Of a DNA stretch of 64,000 nucleotides, positions 1 through 12,423 are shown piece by piece. Position 1 is the first letter of the stretch, and every line of letters begins with the position of its first letter. The notes beneath the pieces are model-generated. The model saw only the letters and a program-made list of their open reading frames with translations. It made no database searches and was not told where the DNA came from. The DNA is from Microbotryum silenes-acaulis. Lineage: Eukaryota; Basidiomycota; Microbotryomycetes; Microbotryales; Microbotryaceae. The position numbers were made by a program, and so were the translations under genes. The stretch covers positions 992,001 through 1,056,000 of the forward strand of contig QPFY01000007.1 in the NCBI GenBank assembly GCA_003665825.1, in the 5' to 3' direction.

Positions 1-938
1 ATTGTGGACCTCCATCTCGTGCAAAGTTTTCAAACATTCTTCTGTCGTCTTTTGAATAGTCTTGTACGTTGCACTCCCTTTCGTCACCAACTTGCGTTGG
101 ACCAAATAATCGAGATAAGCGGGATATTGATCCTTGGGTGAGTACCACCCATTACCCATGACGAGTCCCTTGAGGGGTATCTTGATCCTAGCCGTTTCGA
201 GGATCGCCGAAGCGATATAAGGAATGTATTGACCCGCGTAGGATTCGCCGGCGAGGTAGGTGTCCATGGTCGATAGTTCGGGGAAAATCGAGTAGAGGTT
301 GATGAGGAATTCGACGACTTGGTCCGCGGCGGTGTCGAGTTCGGTGACAAAGTCCGAGGTGGCGTACGAGAAACCGGTGCCGGCTGGTTGGTCGACTGTG
401 AGGATGTGAAAAAGTGTTAGCCGCTTGGTGGGATGATTTGGGTGGAGCGAGCAAGTTCCCCCTTTTGAGGGAAACTGACGAAAGATGACGGTCGCGTATT
501 CGTTCCAACTCGACACGACCCCTTTCAACGTCTTTCCATCCTTGTTGACTCGGAAAGGTCCATTTTCGACGAAGCTGTAGCGGAACCAGCCAAGATTGAG
601 GACTCGTCGCTTCTCCGAATTCTCGCGCGCGGGACTCACGCTCCATCGAGTGAACTACAGCCTGGCCCACCGTTGAACCAGATGATGAGGCGATGTCGAT
701 TGGGGATATGCCTCGGTTGGGCCATGAGAAAGTAAAGGTGCGCGTCCGAGTGGTCGGTCGAGGTTGCTGATGCTGCAGCGGTGGCAGGTAAGGCGCCACC
801 GAACAAGGTTGTCGTGTCGTCCGAAGCTGGACGGGGTGAGACCGTCGGGCCGGGGTCAGCTCTCCCCACGAGTGGCTTACAGCGGCGTGCGCGCAGACTG
901 ACGCAATCCAGGTAGATGCGAGATGTAGAGCTCAGCTG
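1..938 (-). CDS. KEX1: Kex1-like serine carboxypeptidase (S10), partial, 3' end outside window
   Basis: Peptidase family S10. Such enzymes remove C-terminal Lys/Arg after Kex2 cleavage in the late Golgi. Read right to left, the exons give YISHLPGL, then LFGGALPAT and [10 protein letters not shown], then [16 protein letters not shown] (oxyanion-hole signature), then [35 protein letters not shown] and [16 protein letters not shown]. The nucleophile Ser of GESYAG is the codon at 241-243. Introns at 827-902 (GTCAGT...CAG) and about 573-640 keep the frame. The catalytic Asp and His and any membrane anchor lie beyond base 1. The first coding exon with the expected signal peptide was not found: an acceptor (CTACAG) precedes the exon starting at 938, and the open frame beyond it does not look like a leader. 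Kex1 is preferred over vacuolar CPY because of the LPGL...[10 protein letters not shown]-terminal pattern. Confidence 0.85.
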
Positions 939-1681
939 CTGTAGGCAGTCGGTCCGTCTGGCCGTCGAGGCCGGTCTGCTCAGCTGCTCGTCGTGCGATC
1001 TGCCCGCTCAGGAGGTCGCTCCGGGGTGGTGCTCGTGTCGTGTGCGACGCCTCCGAGTCGACGTCGTGTCGTTGGAGTGGCCGTACCCTAGGCGCCCTAG
1101 GCGGTACCCTGCCACCTTGTCCGACCCTCATCCCGAGCTAGAGCACTCGACGCGGTGTTACGGCACAGGTTGGTTGCCGGCAAGGGCGAGGATCAGAGGA
1201 GGAGAGCAGCGTCGAGGCGGGCCAAGGCGGGACGGGGCGGGGGCAAGGCCGTCCGAGAGGGTCCGAGCGCAGAAGCCGAGTGGAGCGCCCGTTAGATGGA
1301 GCGCCTTTCAGCAATTTCAGGCACCTTCTTCAGGTGGAGCGTCTTTTGACTTTGAGCACGTGGCTAGTACGTCGCTGCCCCGGCGCTCGGGGAGTGAGTC
1401 GTGTACCTTGATCTCGTTCGTCGTAGCATCCCCGTCATCTTCAAGTCTCCACCCCTCTCACCGGGCAGGTTCAAGAGAGAAGCACCCCTCGTCATCTCTT
1501 GGCAGCGGCTTCGGCTCCACGTCACGTCGAGTCTTTACAGGAGGCTCGGTCACGTCGAGGCACGTCCTCGGATCCGGGGACAAGCCGGGGACAGGCCGGT
1601 GACGACGCACGGGCTGCAACACGCCTTGGGCAATAACGATACTCGAAACGTCGCTCCCACCTCCAAGCCTACTGCACCACG
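939..1681. other. Intergenic, divergent upstream region
   Basis: Separates the divergent carboxypeptidase and Mch1-like genes and probably holds the missing first exon of the former. ORFs here look unlike proteins. No TATA box was recognised. Confidence 0.4.
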
Positions 1682-3852
1682 ATGGCGATCCTCTCGGCTC
1701 AACGATTGCTGCTCCTCAGCGCGATGATCGTGTCCCTCTCCTCGGGCACCAACTACATCTACTCGCTCTACGCGCCTCAACTCGCATCGAGGTTGCATCT
1801 CAACTCGAAGCAGCTCAATATCGTCGGAGCAAGTGGCAATGCAGGTTAGTGAACACGCTCTGCGTGATCCCGTGGCGTTCTCTGTGCCACGGATACCAAC
1901 TAACGCCGATACCGCTTCATCATAAAGGGGTCTATCTGAGTGGACCTTTTCTCGGTATCATTGTCGATCGAAAAGGTCCGAGATTGCCACTCTTTCTTGC
2001 CGCTGTTTGTTTGCTCGTCGGATGTGGGTCCCATCTCGAGCCCGTGCCAGAAACCGAAGCCGAGTCTAACCAACCCCACCTCCCGACAGACTCGTACGTC
2101 AAAGCCATCTACGCAGGAGGCCACAGCGGTCTCTTCGCCTCTTCCGGCGTCACAGGACTCGCTCTTGCCGAGTTAGCGACCGGGCTCGGTTCCTCGGCCG
2201 GCTTGTCGAGTGCCGTCAACGGGACGAGCAAAGCTTTCTCCCCGCAAAGAAGAGGGAGCGCCATGGCCGCGGTCGTGTCCTGTTTCGGCCTCAGTGCCTT
2301 TTTCTGTCAGTGCGAGAGCAGAGAGTACTGAGATCTTGGGTCTCGGACAAGAGCTCATAGACCGGTCCGATGCCTTGCCACAGACTCGACCCTCTCTCAC
2401 GCCTCGTTCCTCACTTCCTCGTCAAGCGACCCGACATCATCGTTCCTGACCGTCCTCGTCGTAGGGTGTACCTCCTCGATGCTCTTGGGTACCCTCTTCA
2501 TCCGCAATGGCGTCGTCCCCGCCGTCTCGAGACGAAACGACTACCTCCCCATCGACGGCATCAACGCTCCCATTCCCGGGCCCTCGTCCGACGAACACAC
2601 CCCAGCAACCACAGCGACAGCGACACATCATCGCTCCATATCCCCCGTCCAAATAGACGACTCGTCAGCTTCCTCAGCCGACGAAGAAGAATCCTACATC
2701 GGTGAACCCATCAGGAGGCCACGACGCTCGAGACCAAGTCGAAGTCGAAGTCGAAGTCGAAGTCGGAGTCCTCGAATGGGCAAGGAGGGGAGGGATCCGG
2801 CGTTGGTCGATACGAATTTCAGGACGTTGGTGTTGACGATGGATTTTTGGTTGTGTTTTACGTATTTGGGGTTGTGCGCGGGGATTGGGTTGATGTGTGA
2901 GTTCAAGGTGGTGCGATTCGCTAGGAAGCGGGACGTGCCTGACTGAGGCTTGTGGTGACGTTCAGTCATCAACAACATCGGAACCCAAGTCGCCACATTC
3001 CTAATCGGTGAAAACCCACGAACAGTAGCCGCATCTCAGGTGAGGAGCTCTCCACGATCAGCCAGGGTCACCAACGATGACAGTGGGCTAAACAGCGGGG
3101 AAAATCCTTCACAGGCCCATCTCGTTTCGCTCCTTTCGATCTGCAACTGCCTTGGACGGTTGGCCGCGGGCTTTTCGGCGGATTATTTCACGCATCACGT
3201 TAGGGTCGAGTGGAGGTTCCAGAGGATCTGGTGGTACGGTCAGTCTGGGCTCGGCCATCTTTTGTTTTAAATTGGACCGAGGGTGTGGTTACTGATTTGC
3301 TAAACCACGTCGAACCGACAGTCCCGACGGCGTTGTTGTTCGTCATCTCTCAACTGTTTGCGAGAGGTGCGGATGGGGTGGATTCTCTTCTACTGCCTAC
3401 GGCTCTGACGGGGTGAGCAGTTTCCCAGCCTGGCGAACTTTTCCGCCCAGATGCTGACTGGTCTCCTCAGATTCGCCTACGGAGCCATGTTCGCGCTTTC
3501 TCCCATCGTCTGCCTCGAACGCTTCGGCGTCCGATCTTTCGCGACCAACAATGGTCTTCTCACTTTAGCCCCTTCGGTGTTTGGTAACCTGCTCAACGGG
3601 CTCTTTGGGATCCTCTACGACGCCAAGGTCGATCATTCGAAAGGCCACACCGAGCCGACAACTTTTCGTCTCCTCTCCCGCTCTTTCGACACCATGGAAA
3701 AAAGAGCAGGGGGTGAAATCGACCATTCGCATCTTTGCTTACTGGGCAAGGAATGTTTTCGAGCGGCGTTCAATGCGAGTACGTTGATGGCGGTGGGGGC
3801 GTTGATGGTGGGTCTCGTATTGGCGAGGAGGAGTAGTATGCATGCTTCTTAG
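1682..3852 (+). CDS. MCH1: MFS transporter, Mch1 (monocarboxylate transporter homologue) type
   Basis: Predicted vacuolar or plasma-membrane major facilitator of the fungal Mch1 group; the yeast members' substrate is not settled. Exon 1 (1682-1844) starts ATGGCGATCCTC and encodes TM1 with GTNYIYSLYAPQL. Exon 2 resumes at 1928 (VYLSGPFLGIIVDRKGPR), the MFS motif between TM2 and TM3. Later blocks are SYVKAIYAGGHSGLFASS, LCFTYLGLCAGIGLM, NNIGTQVATFLIGENPRTV, LVSLLSICNCLGRLAAGFSADY, PTALLFVISQLFARGADG and FAYGAMFALSPIVCLERFG, ending in a final helix before the TAG at 3850-3852. At least six introns interrupt it. The central cytosolic loop carries an acidic patch and an SR-repeat tract (see separate entry). 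Family assignment rests on N-terminal and TM2 patterns recalled from fungal Mch1 proteins. Confidence 0.8.
2734..2766 (+). repeat. GTCGAA-type hexamer tandem repeat in coding sequence
   Basis: About five copies of a hexamer (consensus CGAAGT) encode alternating Ser-Arg within the central loop of the Mch1-like transporter. A length-variable coding microsatellite is likely. Confidence 0.8.
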
Positions 3853-4095
3853 AGTGGGGCGAGTGGGGTTGTTGTTGTGTGATAGAGTGTACGAATTTTG
3901 TGGCCATCATGTTGTTTCATTACTGAGCCAGAGTTGTCGGTGGCGGAGAAGACTCCTCGCAATATACCCCACTCGCAAAAAGTGCCTTGGCTTGCACTTC
4001 GATCGACTCGAGGCCGGCTGCGCTATCCGCATCCGCCCAGCCGGCTCTTGCTCTGCGCCGCTTCGTTCCCAAGCGCGCTCTCCACCTTGGAAAGA

Positions 4096-6250
4096 ATGAT
4101 CAGCAACGTCTACCTCAGCGATCGGTCACTCAAGATCCGAAGTAAAGCCATACCCTGGGAGGTCAGTCAAGCCCATACACCAGATCCATGAAACACAAAG
4201 CACTGACGTCGATCCTACCCGGGCGGACGACCAACCCCCATCGTCATCGTCATCATCATCATCATCATCATCGCTCGGTCGGCGTTGCGTTCACAGGGTT
4301 ATCAACGTGCGGGCTTGCTCAGTCAGGATGACGTCGCGCTGATTCAACGTGTCGCGGGTGGGAAAGCCCAAGCCGAGTCCATCTTGCAAGCTGTAAGTAC
4401 ACCGTCATCGCTACGAGCACCCCCGCTCCGAACGTCGAATTGAGCTTAACCCACCTCATCGTCGCTCGCTACAGGAATCGGACACCTACGCGGATTTGTA
4501 CGTGAGGTTGTTGAGCAAGTTGTCGAGGAACGACACCCTGCAGTATATCCTCGTGCTCGTCGCCGACTTCCTCAATGGTCAGTTCCCCGAGTCGAGCGGA
4601 GGTTACCCCTCCCCCCCCCCACTGCTAGGCAGTCAAAACTGAGTCTTGGGTATGATTTCTGGTGGATTGCAGATACGGACGATCGAATCCCGTTGTTCTT
4701 GTCCCAAAACGATCCCTACTCACCTCTACTCAAGTATGTCCAGCTCGAGAATCCCCGGCAAGAGCTTGACCCTGACTCCCTTTCACCCTCCCTCCCTCCC
4801 TCCCTTCTAGACACCTCGACTCGCAAGACGATTTTGTTCGTTCCAAATCCGCGGCCGTCATCTCGACCGTCATCAGTGGCGATCCCACCCCGCCAGACGC
4901 AGTGGTCACCAAAGTGTTGACAGCCCTTTCGGCGCTCATCCGTTCGTATCTGCGCTCTCGTCGTACGGTGTCAGAAGTGAAGGGGGGGAGGACTGAGATC
5001 ACATCGTTTCTTTTACTGGAATAGGCAATCAAGCGGATCCGGAAGCACAGGACGTGGGTGTACAATGCCTCGGTAGCGCATTGAGGATTGAAAAGATTCG
5101 AACGGCCGCGTGGCAAGCCGATTCAAAGGACGGCGCCGAATCCTCCAAAGCCATCAAAGGGTGCGCTTTTACAAAAGGCTGGGATGGCATGTAGCACGCG
5201 TAGAGCTACGTGCTGATGATCTTATTATTTGCTTCCCACAGCCTCGTTCAATTATTGAAGACGAACCCGTCCGCGCAGATGCAGTACCAACTCGGGTTTT
5301 GCTTTTGGTTGTTGACGTTCGATACCCCGATCGCGAAAAAAATCAACGCGTGGGTGCTCCTACATATTGGATTAGCATCAATCGTTTTCTGAAAGAACGG
5401 TTTTACTGATTCTGAGGATTGCTGCCCTTGCCACAGCCGCCACAACATAATCCCCCTCCTGGCCGACCTCGCGCGTCAAGCCTTGAAGGAGAAAGTGATC
5501 CGGATCGTTGTCGCCGCTTTACGCAACTTGGTCACCAAAGCGCCGACGGAGAATTTACCCGCCATGTTGGTCGCCAAGTTGTTGCCGTTCGTCAAGACGT
5601 TGGCGAGTCGTAAATGGTCCGATGATGAGATCAAGGAGGATGTCGAGTTCTTGGTCGAGGAATTGACAAAGAGTTTTGAGGGGTTGACGTAAGTGCGCGG
5701 GCACGCGTTCGGGTTTTGGAGGGGCAGATAAGCTGATTCGTTTGGTTTCGTTCTTCTTAGTACTTTCGACGAGTACAAGTCCGAGGTGCAGTCGGGGCAG
5801 TTGTCGTGGACACCACCGCATAAGAACGACGACTTTTGGCGCGACAACGCCGCCAAGCTGAATGATAAGGATCGCGAATTGCTAAAGTACGTTTCTCATG
5901 ATACGAAATCCCTTGGACCGGTGCTGACAATTTGAACCCACTCTTGACACCTCAGGGCGCTCGTCAACGTGCTCACGACTGCCCAGGAACCGCTCGTTCT
6001 CGCCGTCGCGGCTAACGATATCGCCCAATACGTCAAGTTCTGCGATACAGGCAAGAAGTGAGTGATACATGCACCCAACCTCTCATTGTGAACAAAGAGC
6101 TCATGTCCTTCTCTCAACCGATACAGATCCCTCGACTCGCTCGGTGCTAAAGGTCACGTGATGGAACTAATGAACCACGTCGACCCGGACGTCAAGTACT
6201 ATGGCCTGTTGGCCACACAACGCTTGATTAGCCATGCTTGGGCGGCTTGA
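4096..6250 (+). CDS. VMA13: V-type proton ATPase subunit H
   Basis: Regulatory HEAT/armadillo subunit of the cytosolic V1 sector, which couples ATP hydrolysis to proton pumping and silences free V1. Exon 1 (4096-4161) encodes MISNVYLSDRSLKIRSKAI and PWE. Later exons give GYQRAGLLSQDDVALIQRV, YADLYVRLLSKLSRNDTLQY, DDRIPLFLSQNDPYSPLLK, LVQLLKTNPSAQMQYQLGFC, HNIIPLLADLARQALKEKV and VRIVVAALRNLVTKAP. The end is VKFCDTGKKSLDSLGAKGH and VKYYGLLATQRLISHAWAA, with the TGA at 6248-6250, the conserved C-terminus of the family. There are at least eight introns. The start ATG at 4096 gives the expected W-[KE]-GY continuation across intron 1. The order of blocks matches family proteins throughout. Confidence 0.93.
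4239..4273 (+). repeat. CAT/CGT trinucleotide microsatellite in intron 1 of the V-ATPase H gene
   Basis: Run of CAT triplets with a few CGT variants between the exon 1 donor (4162) and exon 2 start (4297). It is intronic, so length change would not affect the protein. Confidence 0.85.
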
Positions 6251-8254
6251 GAGGGGGGAAGGGGATGATGGATTGTCGTGTCGTGGTGAATTCTGTGGTG
6301 GTTCGTGTCGTGTAGAATTAGATGGGTTTGCTCGAAGGCCCTCCTATTCGGGGGATTGAATGGACGAGCTCGCTTTATTTTGTTCTTTTCTGATTTCGAT
6401 CGCTTTCGTTCATGTAACAATCGTCTCTCCAATGAAGCTTGTGGCAGAAGAGAGTGGTGTTCGAATGCAAGTAGCTCGATGAGGAAGTCGATGAAGAGAT
6501 GGATCTGATTGGCGCTGGGCCTTTTTTGGGAGGATGAAGACGTTGTTGTTGTTACAAGTAACGTGAATAAAAAGGTAGTTAAGGAATACAAATCCCTACA
6601 AGAACAGACCTAGCTTCTGGGGCTATACGTGTTCGACACCGAAGTGAAGAACCCGAGTTCGGGGGCCGGGAAGCAGCTGCTGGTCGATCAAATCTCCGAA
6701 CAGCATGCAGACAAAGCAGCGCTTACTACTTCGGACTTGGTGCTATTCAGGTGCCGTCTCGCCAGACCAGGGCGGTCTCTAAGAAATTGATTAGACGCTG
6801 AGTTTTTTTGTTTGTGTGTAATGCTTAGAATTCCAATACCAGAGTCAAGAGGAGGAAGGAGGGAAGAGGGTGGAGCAAGGGAGTGACTAATTCTACGAAT
6901 CCCGGAAACTTTTAAAAGCGCGAGTAGGTTTCAACATTATGGATGTCCAGCTGAGTCTTAAAACCCACCCGTGAAGCGGCGCGCGCGATCCGGCCAATCG
7001 GGACTCGGAGCTGAACCGGGGAACCCTTGGCCGACGACAATCACCGTTTCGCCTTGCACCGCGGCGGATGGCGTTTCAACCGCCCCTCTTGCTTTCTCGG
7101 AGACGAGCGAAGGTCTCACTTCCCTGCAGAGAGTTTATCCTTCTCCGGCTCCGAAATGCTACCTTAGGGTTGAAGGGCAACATAGCTACCATGTCCTCCG
7201 GGCCGCTGAATGAACTATGAGACATCTCCTACTCAGCTTATTCGCTGATCGGAAAGTCGGTCAGTCAGCGCCATTCAACGCCGTTGACTGTCTTTGATGC
7301 CCTCGGCAATACTCGATTGTGGATGCTCGACCACCAGGAGAGTTTACCGTCAAAGCGGATCAAAGCATGATTTTGGGTCAGGTGACATGCCGATTCGGTG
7401 AGAATCTGCATCGCTTAATTCTCTAAACGGCCCTGGACGGGATGTGAGACACCGACCCCCGACCTCGCCCTGACGTTAAACGTTCAAAATCAACGGTATC
7501 GGTGTCCGATCGATACGCTGTGCAAGCCTATTCGTGCGGCCTTCGGTGAATGTCACCAATCTCTCGTTCCCCTTAATTCGGAAGTCCGGTCTCGGCGATC
7601 AGACATGCCTTTTTGTCGCAAAAATCAATGGACAAAGTGACGCTGCTGCTTGCATCCAACTGGCGCCCGGCGCCCGCTGCCCGGGCGCCAAAACCGGATG
7701 CGCCGATTAGCGAGAGATTAGGGTAGGTGCAGAGCCGGCAGAGTGCAAGGCGCTTTTGGCGAGCGTGAGCGACAACGACTCAGCGCACCGCGTCCAAATC
7801 TTCTTCGTGGCACGCTCCAGAATTCATTACCTATTGCCGCGGACGCGTTACGCCGCCCTTGTCTTTGCAAGCGGCTGACAAGGGCCGTGCTTCTGCTCCG
7901 GTTTCGACTTTCCGGCCCCCCACCTGACGACCGACTCTGTACGACCTACTGCACTCTCTTCGAAAGGATCGTGTTCGACTTGCTACCCACCATTTCGGAC
8001 CCACTCGAACGGCCTGAGGACCCATCGCTCAATAGCTTGGGCATCAAAGGCATTCCCGACCCTTGTCGTGTAAGCTCACTTAAGGCTTGCCAGCCATCAA
8101 CTGCAGTTGACTGACTGTGAGCGTCGAGCGAAGCAGAGCGAAGCGCCTTTGCGCGTTTCCGCTTCCGACGCCTCCCACTCTCCGCCGACCTCGACTCGCC
8201 TCTGCGCACATCAGGCCTTAAGGCACCACAGCGACTCCGGTGCTAGCGAGAGCT
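6251..8254. other. 2-kb region without a recognisable gene
   Basis: No ORF here has convincing protein-like composition on either strand, and I recognise no tRNA or rRNA. The only structured feature seen is the inverted repeat at 7661-7690. An AT-richer stretch around 6780-6960 follows the V-ATPase gene and probably includes its 3' UTR. Confidence 0.5.
7661..7690. repeat. Perfect 10-bp inverted repeat with 10-nt loop
   Basis: TGGCGCCCGG (7661-7670) is followed after 10 nt by CCGGGCGCCA (7681-7690). The GC-rich stem could be a strong hairpin in RNA or a dyad protein-binding site. No adjacent gene explains it. Confidence 0.85.
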
Positions 8255-11200
8255 ATGGCAGGCGCCGTCGACGCCAACTCGACGGCGCTCTCGTCGATCC
8301 CTGGCGAAGAGGTCTGGAGCCGCGTTGGCGAGCTGGTCGATTCAGGGCCCGAAATGTATCAGCAGGTGAATTGGCCCAGTTCGGCCCCGAGACGACCAAA
8401 GTCACGACGATCGATTCGCGAAAGAGACGTGCTCAGTGCAGAATCCCGGGCGCTGACCGCTTTGATGTATCGTGCTGACTATATACAGAGACAAAGTCGT
8501 GAAGCTGTACGTGACCTCTCACACGACTTTTCTCATTCTGTGCCATTTGGCTCGGTGAGGACGTGCCTGTAATGCCCGAAACCCGCCCGCGCCGGACATC
8601 AGTGCCCATCTGGACGAGCTGGCCCGCGGTCCTGACGTCGAGGATCACTCGAGGACCTGGCCGACTGCATACCCCTGCCTCCCTATCACGCCCTGGATCT
8701 GCTCCAAACTAATCGTCTTTTTGGTGTGATTCATCCCCTCTTCCCCAAATAGGTTATTGAAGCCCGACACGCCACCCGAGCGATCGCCAACGCCGAGGCG
8801 TACCTCGACTCGTTCTCTTTCGCTCCCGCAACTTCGGCGTCGGAGGTCGAGTCTCGAATCCGAACGCCGCTCGAAACGGCTGCGCATTATCTCACACAGG
8901 AACATCATCTCCATCCGAATCAGATGAACCTGGCGCCGCACGGTCCACCGAGGTACCCGTCAGACTCAATACGTGATTATGGTCCTGCACCGGGGCATGC
9001 GCTCCATCCTTCGATGCCTCCACCGCAAGGGTACGACTCGGCGCCCAACCTCGACTCGGCGAATTTCGACGACCCTCGAGCGAGGCCGTACAGCAGTCAT
9101 CCGTCGCAGCCGCAGCCGGCGCTTTACTACGACTCGTACCTTCCAACACATCCTCCCCGACACCAGTACGAGGCCAGCAACACCGCGTACGCGCGGCCGA
9201 TGCCTTCGCGATACCCAAGTCACGAGAGCGACGCCAATTCGCAGTGGTCGAACCGAGCGTCCTGGTCCGGAGTGGAGGCGACCGGGTCTTCGACCCACTC
9301 GCTACCCACAGTATCGCCCGTGACGTCCGACTATGCTTCACCTCCAGAGAATGTCCAGCAGTCCGACTCGTACTCGCTCCATGGCGCCGTCCCGATGCCC
9401 CCGCCCCTCGCGTCCGCCGCAGCGCCGTACCTTTCTTCTCATCCGCCCCCCCTCGTCGATGCTCAACCCGGGTGGATCTTGACACGGGTCCCTCAGGTCG
9501 CTCCGAGTAATCACCCGAGCCAGTTCAACGACCCAAATGATTGGATTCATTACCAGCAACAGCAGCAGGGCTTGCTGGGGCACCCGTCGGAACCGCATTC
9601 GGACCCGCGGTGTCGTCTCTTCACGTTGGGCCGCTATGAGACATCGCCGCCTCTTGCCTCCGAGACGTCCGAAACCCCGCACGAACACGTGCGGGTCATG
9701 CCACCTCACTACGACTCCGAAGCCTACACGAACGGGCACGGTCGGCCCCTCATCGACTCGTCGTCGACGCTCGATCACTTCCGCGCGCCGGCACCGTCGT
9801 ACACGACCCCTCTACACGAGTGGGATCCCCCGTCAGCTGTGGTCGAGTATCCGCTGAATCATGTGAATGGCGCATCCGAAGCTGCCTCGAACTGTACGAA
9901 TGTGTACCTCGGTCCCCACTCCTCGGCCCCTACTGCCTCTTCTACTCCCTACGACGCGATGGACCACCCGTCGGGCCGTGTCGACCTCGCGGTGAGTCGC
10001 CTGACCTGATTTCTTTTCGTGCCTGTCAAAGATGTGCTCGCGCCTCATTGCCGCCGAACGCACGCCTCGGGCATGTTTCATCTCGAGTAATCGCTGACGT
10101 CCTCCCTCGGATGCAGTCCTTGATGGCCCGAGGGGCCTCCTCCGGTGAAAGCGGTCGAGGCGCCGTCGATTACGTCGATGAAAACGGTGGTCGAGTGCAG
10201 CAATCGCACCGACGCCCCACCGGAACTGACTCCAACTCGCCTAGCTCCCACCTCCCGTCACCTATCTCGACTACCTCGAACGATCAAACGCCTTATCAGA
10301 CTAACCAGACGGCCGGTGCGCTTCCGGATGCGGTCGAGCTCGCCGCCGGAGAGAAAGCGCCGCGGCCGAGCAAGGGCGATGCCGGCCCTTGGCCCCCCGC
10401 AGCCACTACCATCGACCTCGCCAAGAAGGCCAAGACGGAGTTGCGGGCGATTCCGCTCAAGACGAAGGAAAAGACGGGCGAGCACGAGGGCGGAGGCAAT
10501 CTGACCTCTGTCGTCGTGCTCGCGCCGTCGGGACGGAAGGGGGCCAAGCGGCTCACGTCGGAGATCTCCGTCTTTTGCTTGGTGTGCACACGGCCCGTCG
10601 TTCGCATCATCTGCCGCGGCTCAGGATCGGAGCTCAACGTTCCCCACCGGGCGGCGTACACATGCATCAATTGCAGCAACGAGGCCTATTCCTCGAATGG
10701 CTCACCATCGCTAGTAGACGAGACTGACCAGCTGGCCGCGAACCAGACCCCACCGACGGCCGCAGTATCTTCCCCCTCTTCTGCTGTCCCTTCGCCGGCT
10801 TCTTCAGCATCAGTGACGATAGACACGTTCGGACAACCGATCATGAACGAGCCGCCTGCCGAGCCCGCCATCAAAGTCAGCGCTTCATTCCGCAAGCGAC
10901 ACAAGCGCGACGATCTCGAAACGACGAGTTGCGACGTCTGCTTGCGCGACATCGCCTCAGGGGCAGTCGTTGCGAACGATCAGAAGCAGCGCATCGACTT
11001 TCACGTCGAAGTCGTGTGTTCCCATTGTGACTCGATGTATCAACGGTGCTGTGTGTTCATCTATCTGGCGCTTTCTAATCCCTGAATGGGCTGAGCTGAC
11101 CACCTCACAAAATTTGAACAGCTGACTGCGGCGGTGGAGGCGGGCTGCGGCTCGGTGTCGGCAAGTGGAGGTGCAAGCAACTCTTTGTCGGGAACCGTAA

Positions 11201-12423
11201 AACGTGCTCGCTCTCTCATCTGCGCTTGGGCGCGATGTCGGATATGCTGTAGTGAGTCAAAAAGGCATCTGGTCTTTTGACAGCGGGCAGCCTGACCCCT
11301 TTCTTTTTCCTGAATACAGTGACGTGGTGGCGATCCGTGATATTCCCAATTACGAAGCTGAAGAGTTGTCCGAGATTGGTCAACGCATTTTTTCCAACAC
11401 CCTGCTCGGCAACATCGCGATCCCGGAAGTGATCGAGCAGCAGTCCTCGATCGCCAAGACGTTCGACGAAGTCGTGATGATGGCTACCCATGGATGGCGG
11501 ATGATCAATCCCTTGCTCAAAGTTGACGTCGAGGCGACACAAAACACGCGGCGATACCTGTGCATGCGCTCATGCGCACCGAACCCGAGAAAGAGCTCCA
11601 AGAGCGTTGCCCCTCCCGAACCGTCGCGCGACGGTCGACCCCGCGTCGTGCTCAGGGAAGGCAAGGAAGTCGTCGGCTTCATCTTGGCCGAGTGGGACAT
11701 TTTTACGGCCTCGTTGCTACTCTCGGTCGTGGTGCCGTGGTCTACGGGTGAGACGTACGACGCAACGACGATTCTCATTCAGCATCTGCTGCAGCGCGTC
11801 GAGAAGGACAGGCTTGAGATGAATGCGGAGCGAAAGGCTCGCGGTTTGGAGGCCGTTCCACCCCTCGCCAGGACTTGGACTATGAGTGCGTATCGCAAGG
11901 GTCGTGATGATTGGATTTCCAACCATAAGTGGAGCTAACACATCCACTACGTGCGTTTGCAGTGTTCTTCAAGCGCGAATCTCGCATGATGAACCATCTT
12001 GAAAAGGCAGGTCCTCTATTTCTTCCCCATTCGATACCATGTCGCAGCTACTTACCCGTCTTCTCTTGCTTACGACTCACAGAAGCGGGGGTTCAAGCTG
12101 CTCGACGATTACCTCAAGGAGGACCCGACTGCGAAGGCCGAGTGGTTCCCTCCCCACCGACCGGTGTACTTGCCCGTCGAACGTGAGTGCCATACTCACA
12201 TGATCTTGCCACCAACCCCATCGTGACCTTGCTGATCGTCTCGGATCATTCTTCCATCTCATCATCCACAGGGCAACATGGATGGGTCGTGCTCGTTCGG
12301 CCGCATTCCACCCTGCTCGCGGGGTTTGCGCCTCGCCGGACGCCGGAGGAACTGATGCAAAAGAACAAGGAGAAACGAGTTCGGGCGAGACGAGGTGAAC
12401 CGGCGGATGATGATTCAAGCTGA
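8255..12423 (+). CDS. Large zinc-binding protein of unknown function
   Basis: I do not recognise a named family. Exon 1 starts at ATG 8255 (MAGAVDANSTALSSIPGEEV). After small introns comes a long Pro/Ser/Tyr/Gln-rich, probably disordered segment (8760-10000). Next is a basic linker, then a Cys-rich block: CLVC (about 10577), a CINC pair (about 10670), CDVC (about 10930), CSHC (about 11020). Spliced over the intron ending near 11121, this continues CSDCGGGGGLRLGVGKWRC and KTCSLSHLRLG. The C-terminal half is folded (DIPNYEAEELSEIGQRIFSN; EVVGFILAEWDIFTASLLLS; FFKRESRMMNHLEKRGFKLL; HGWVVLVRPHSTLLAGF) and ends at TGA 12421-12423. Four or more CxxC pairs suggest two to three zinc sites. It may be nuclear, but no DNA-binding fold is identified. 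The C-terminal part faintly recalls an acyltransferase-like fold; I do not assert that. Confidence 0.7.
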
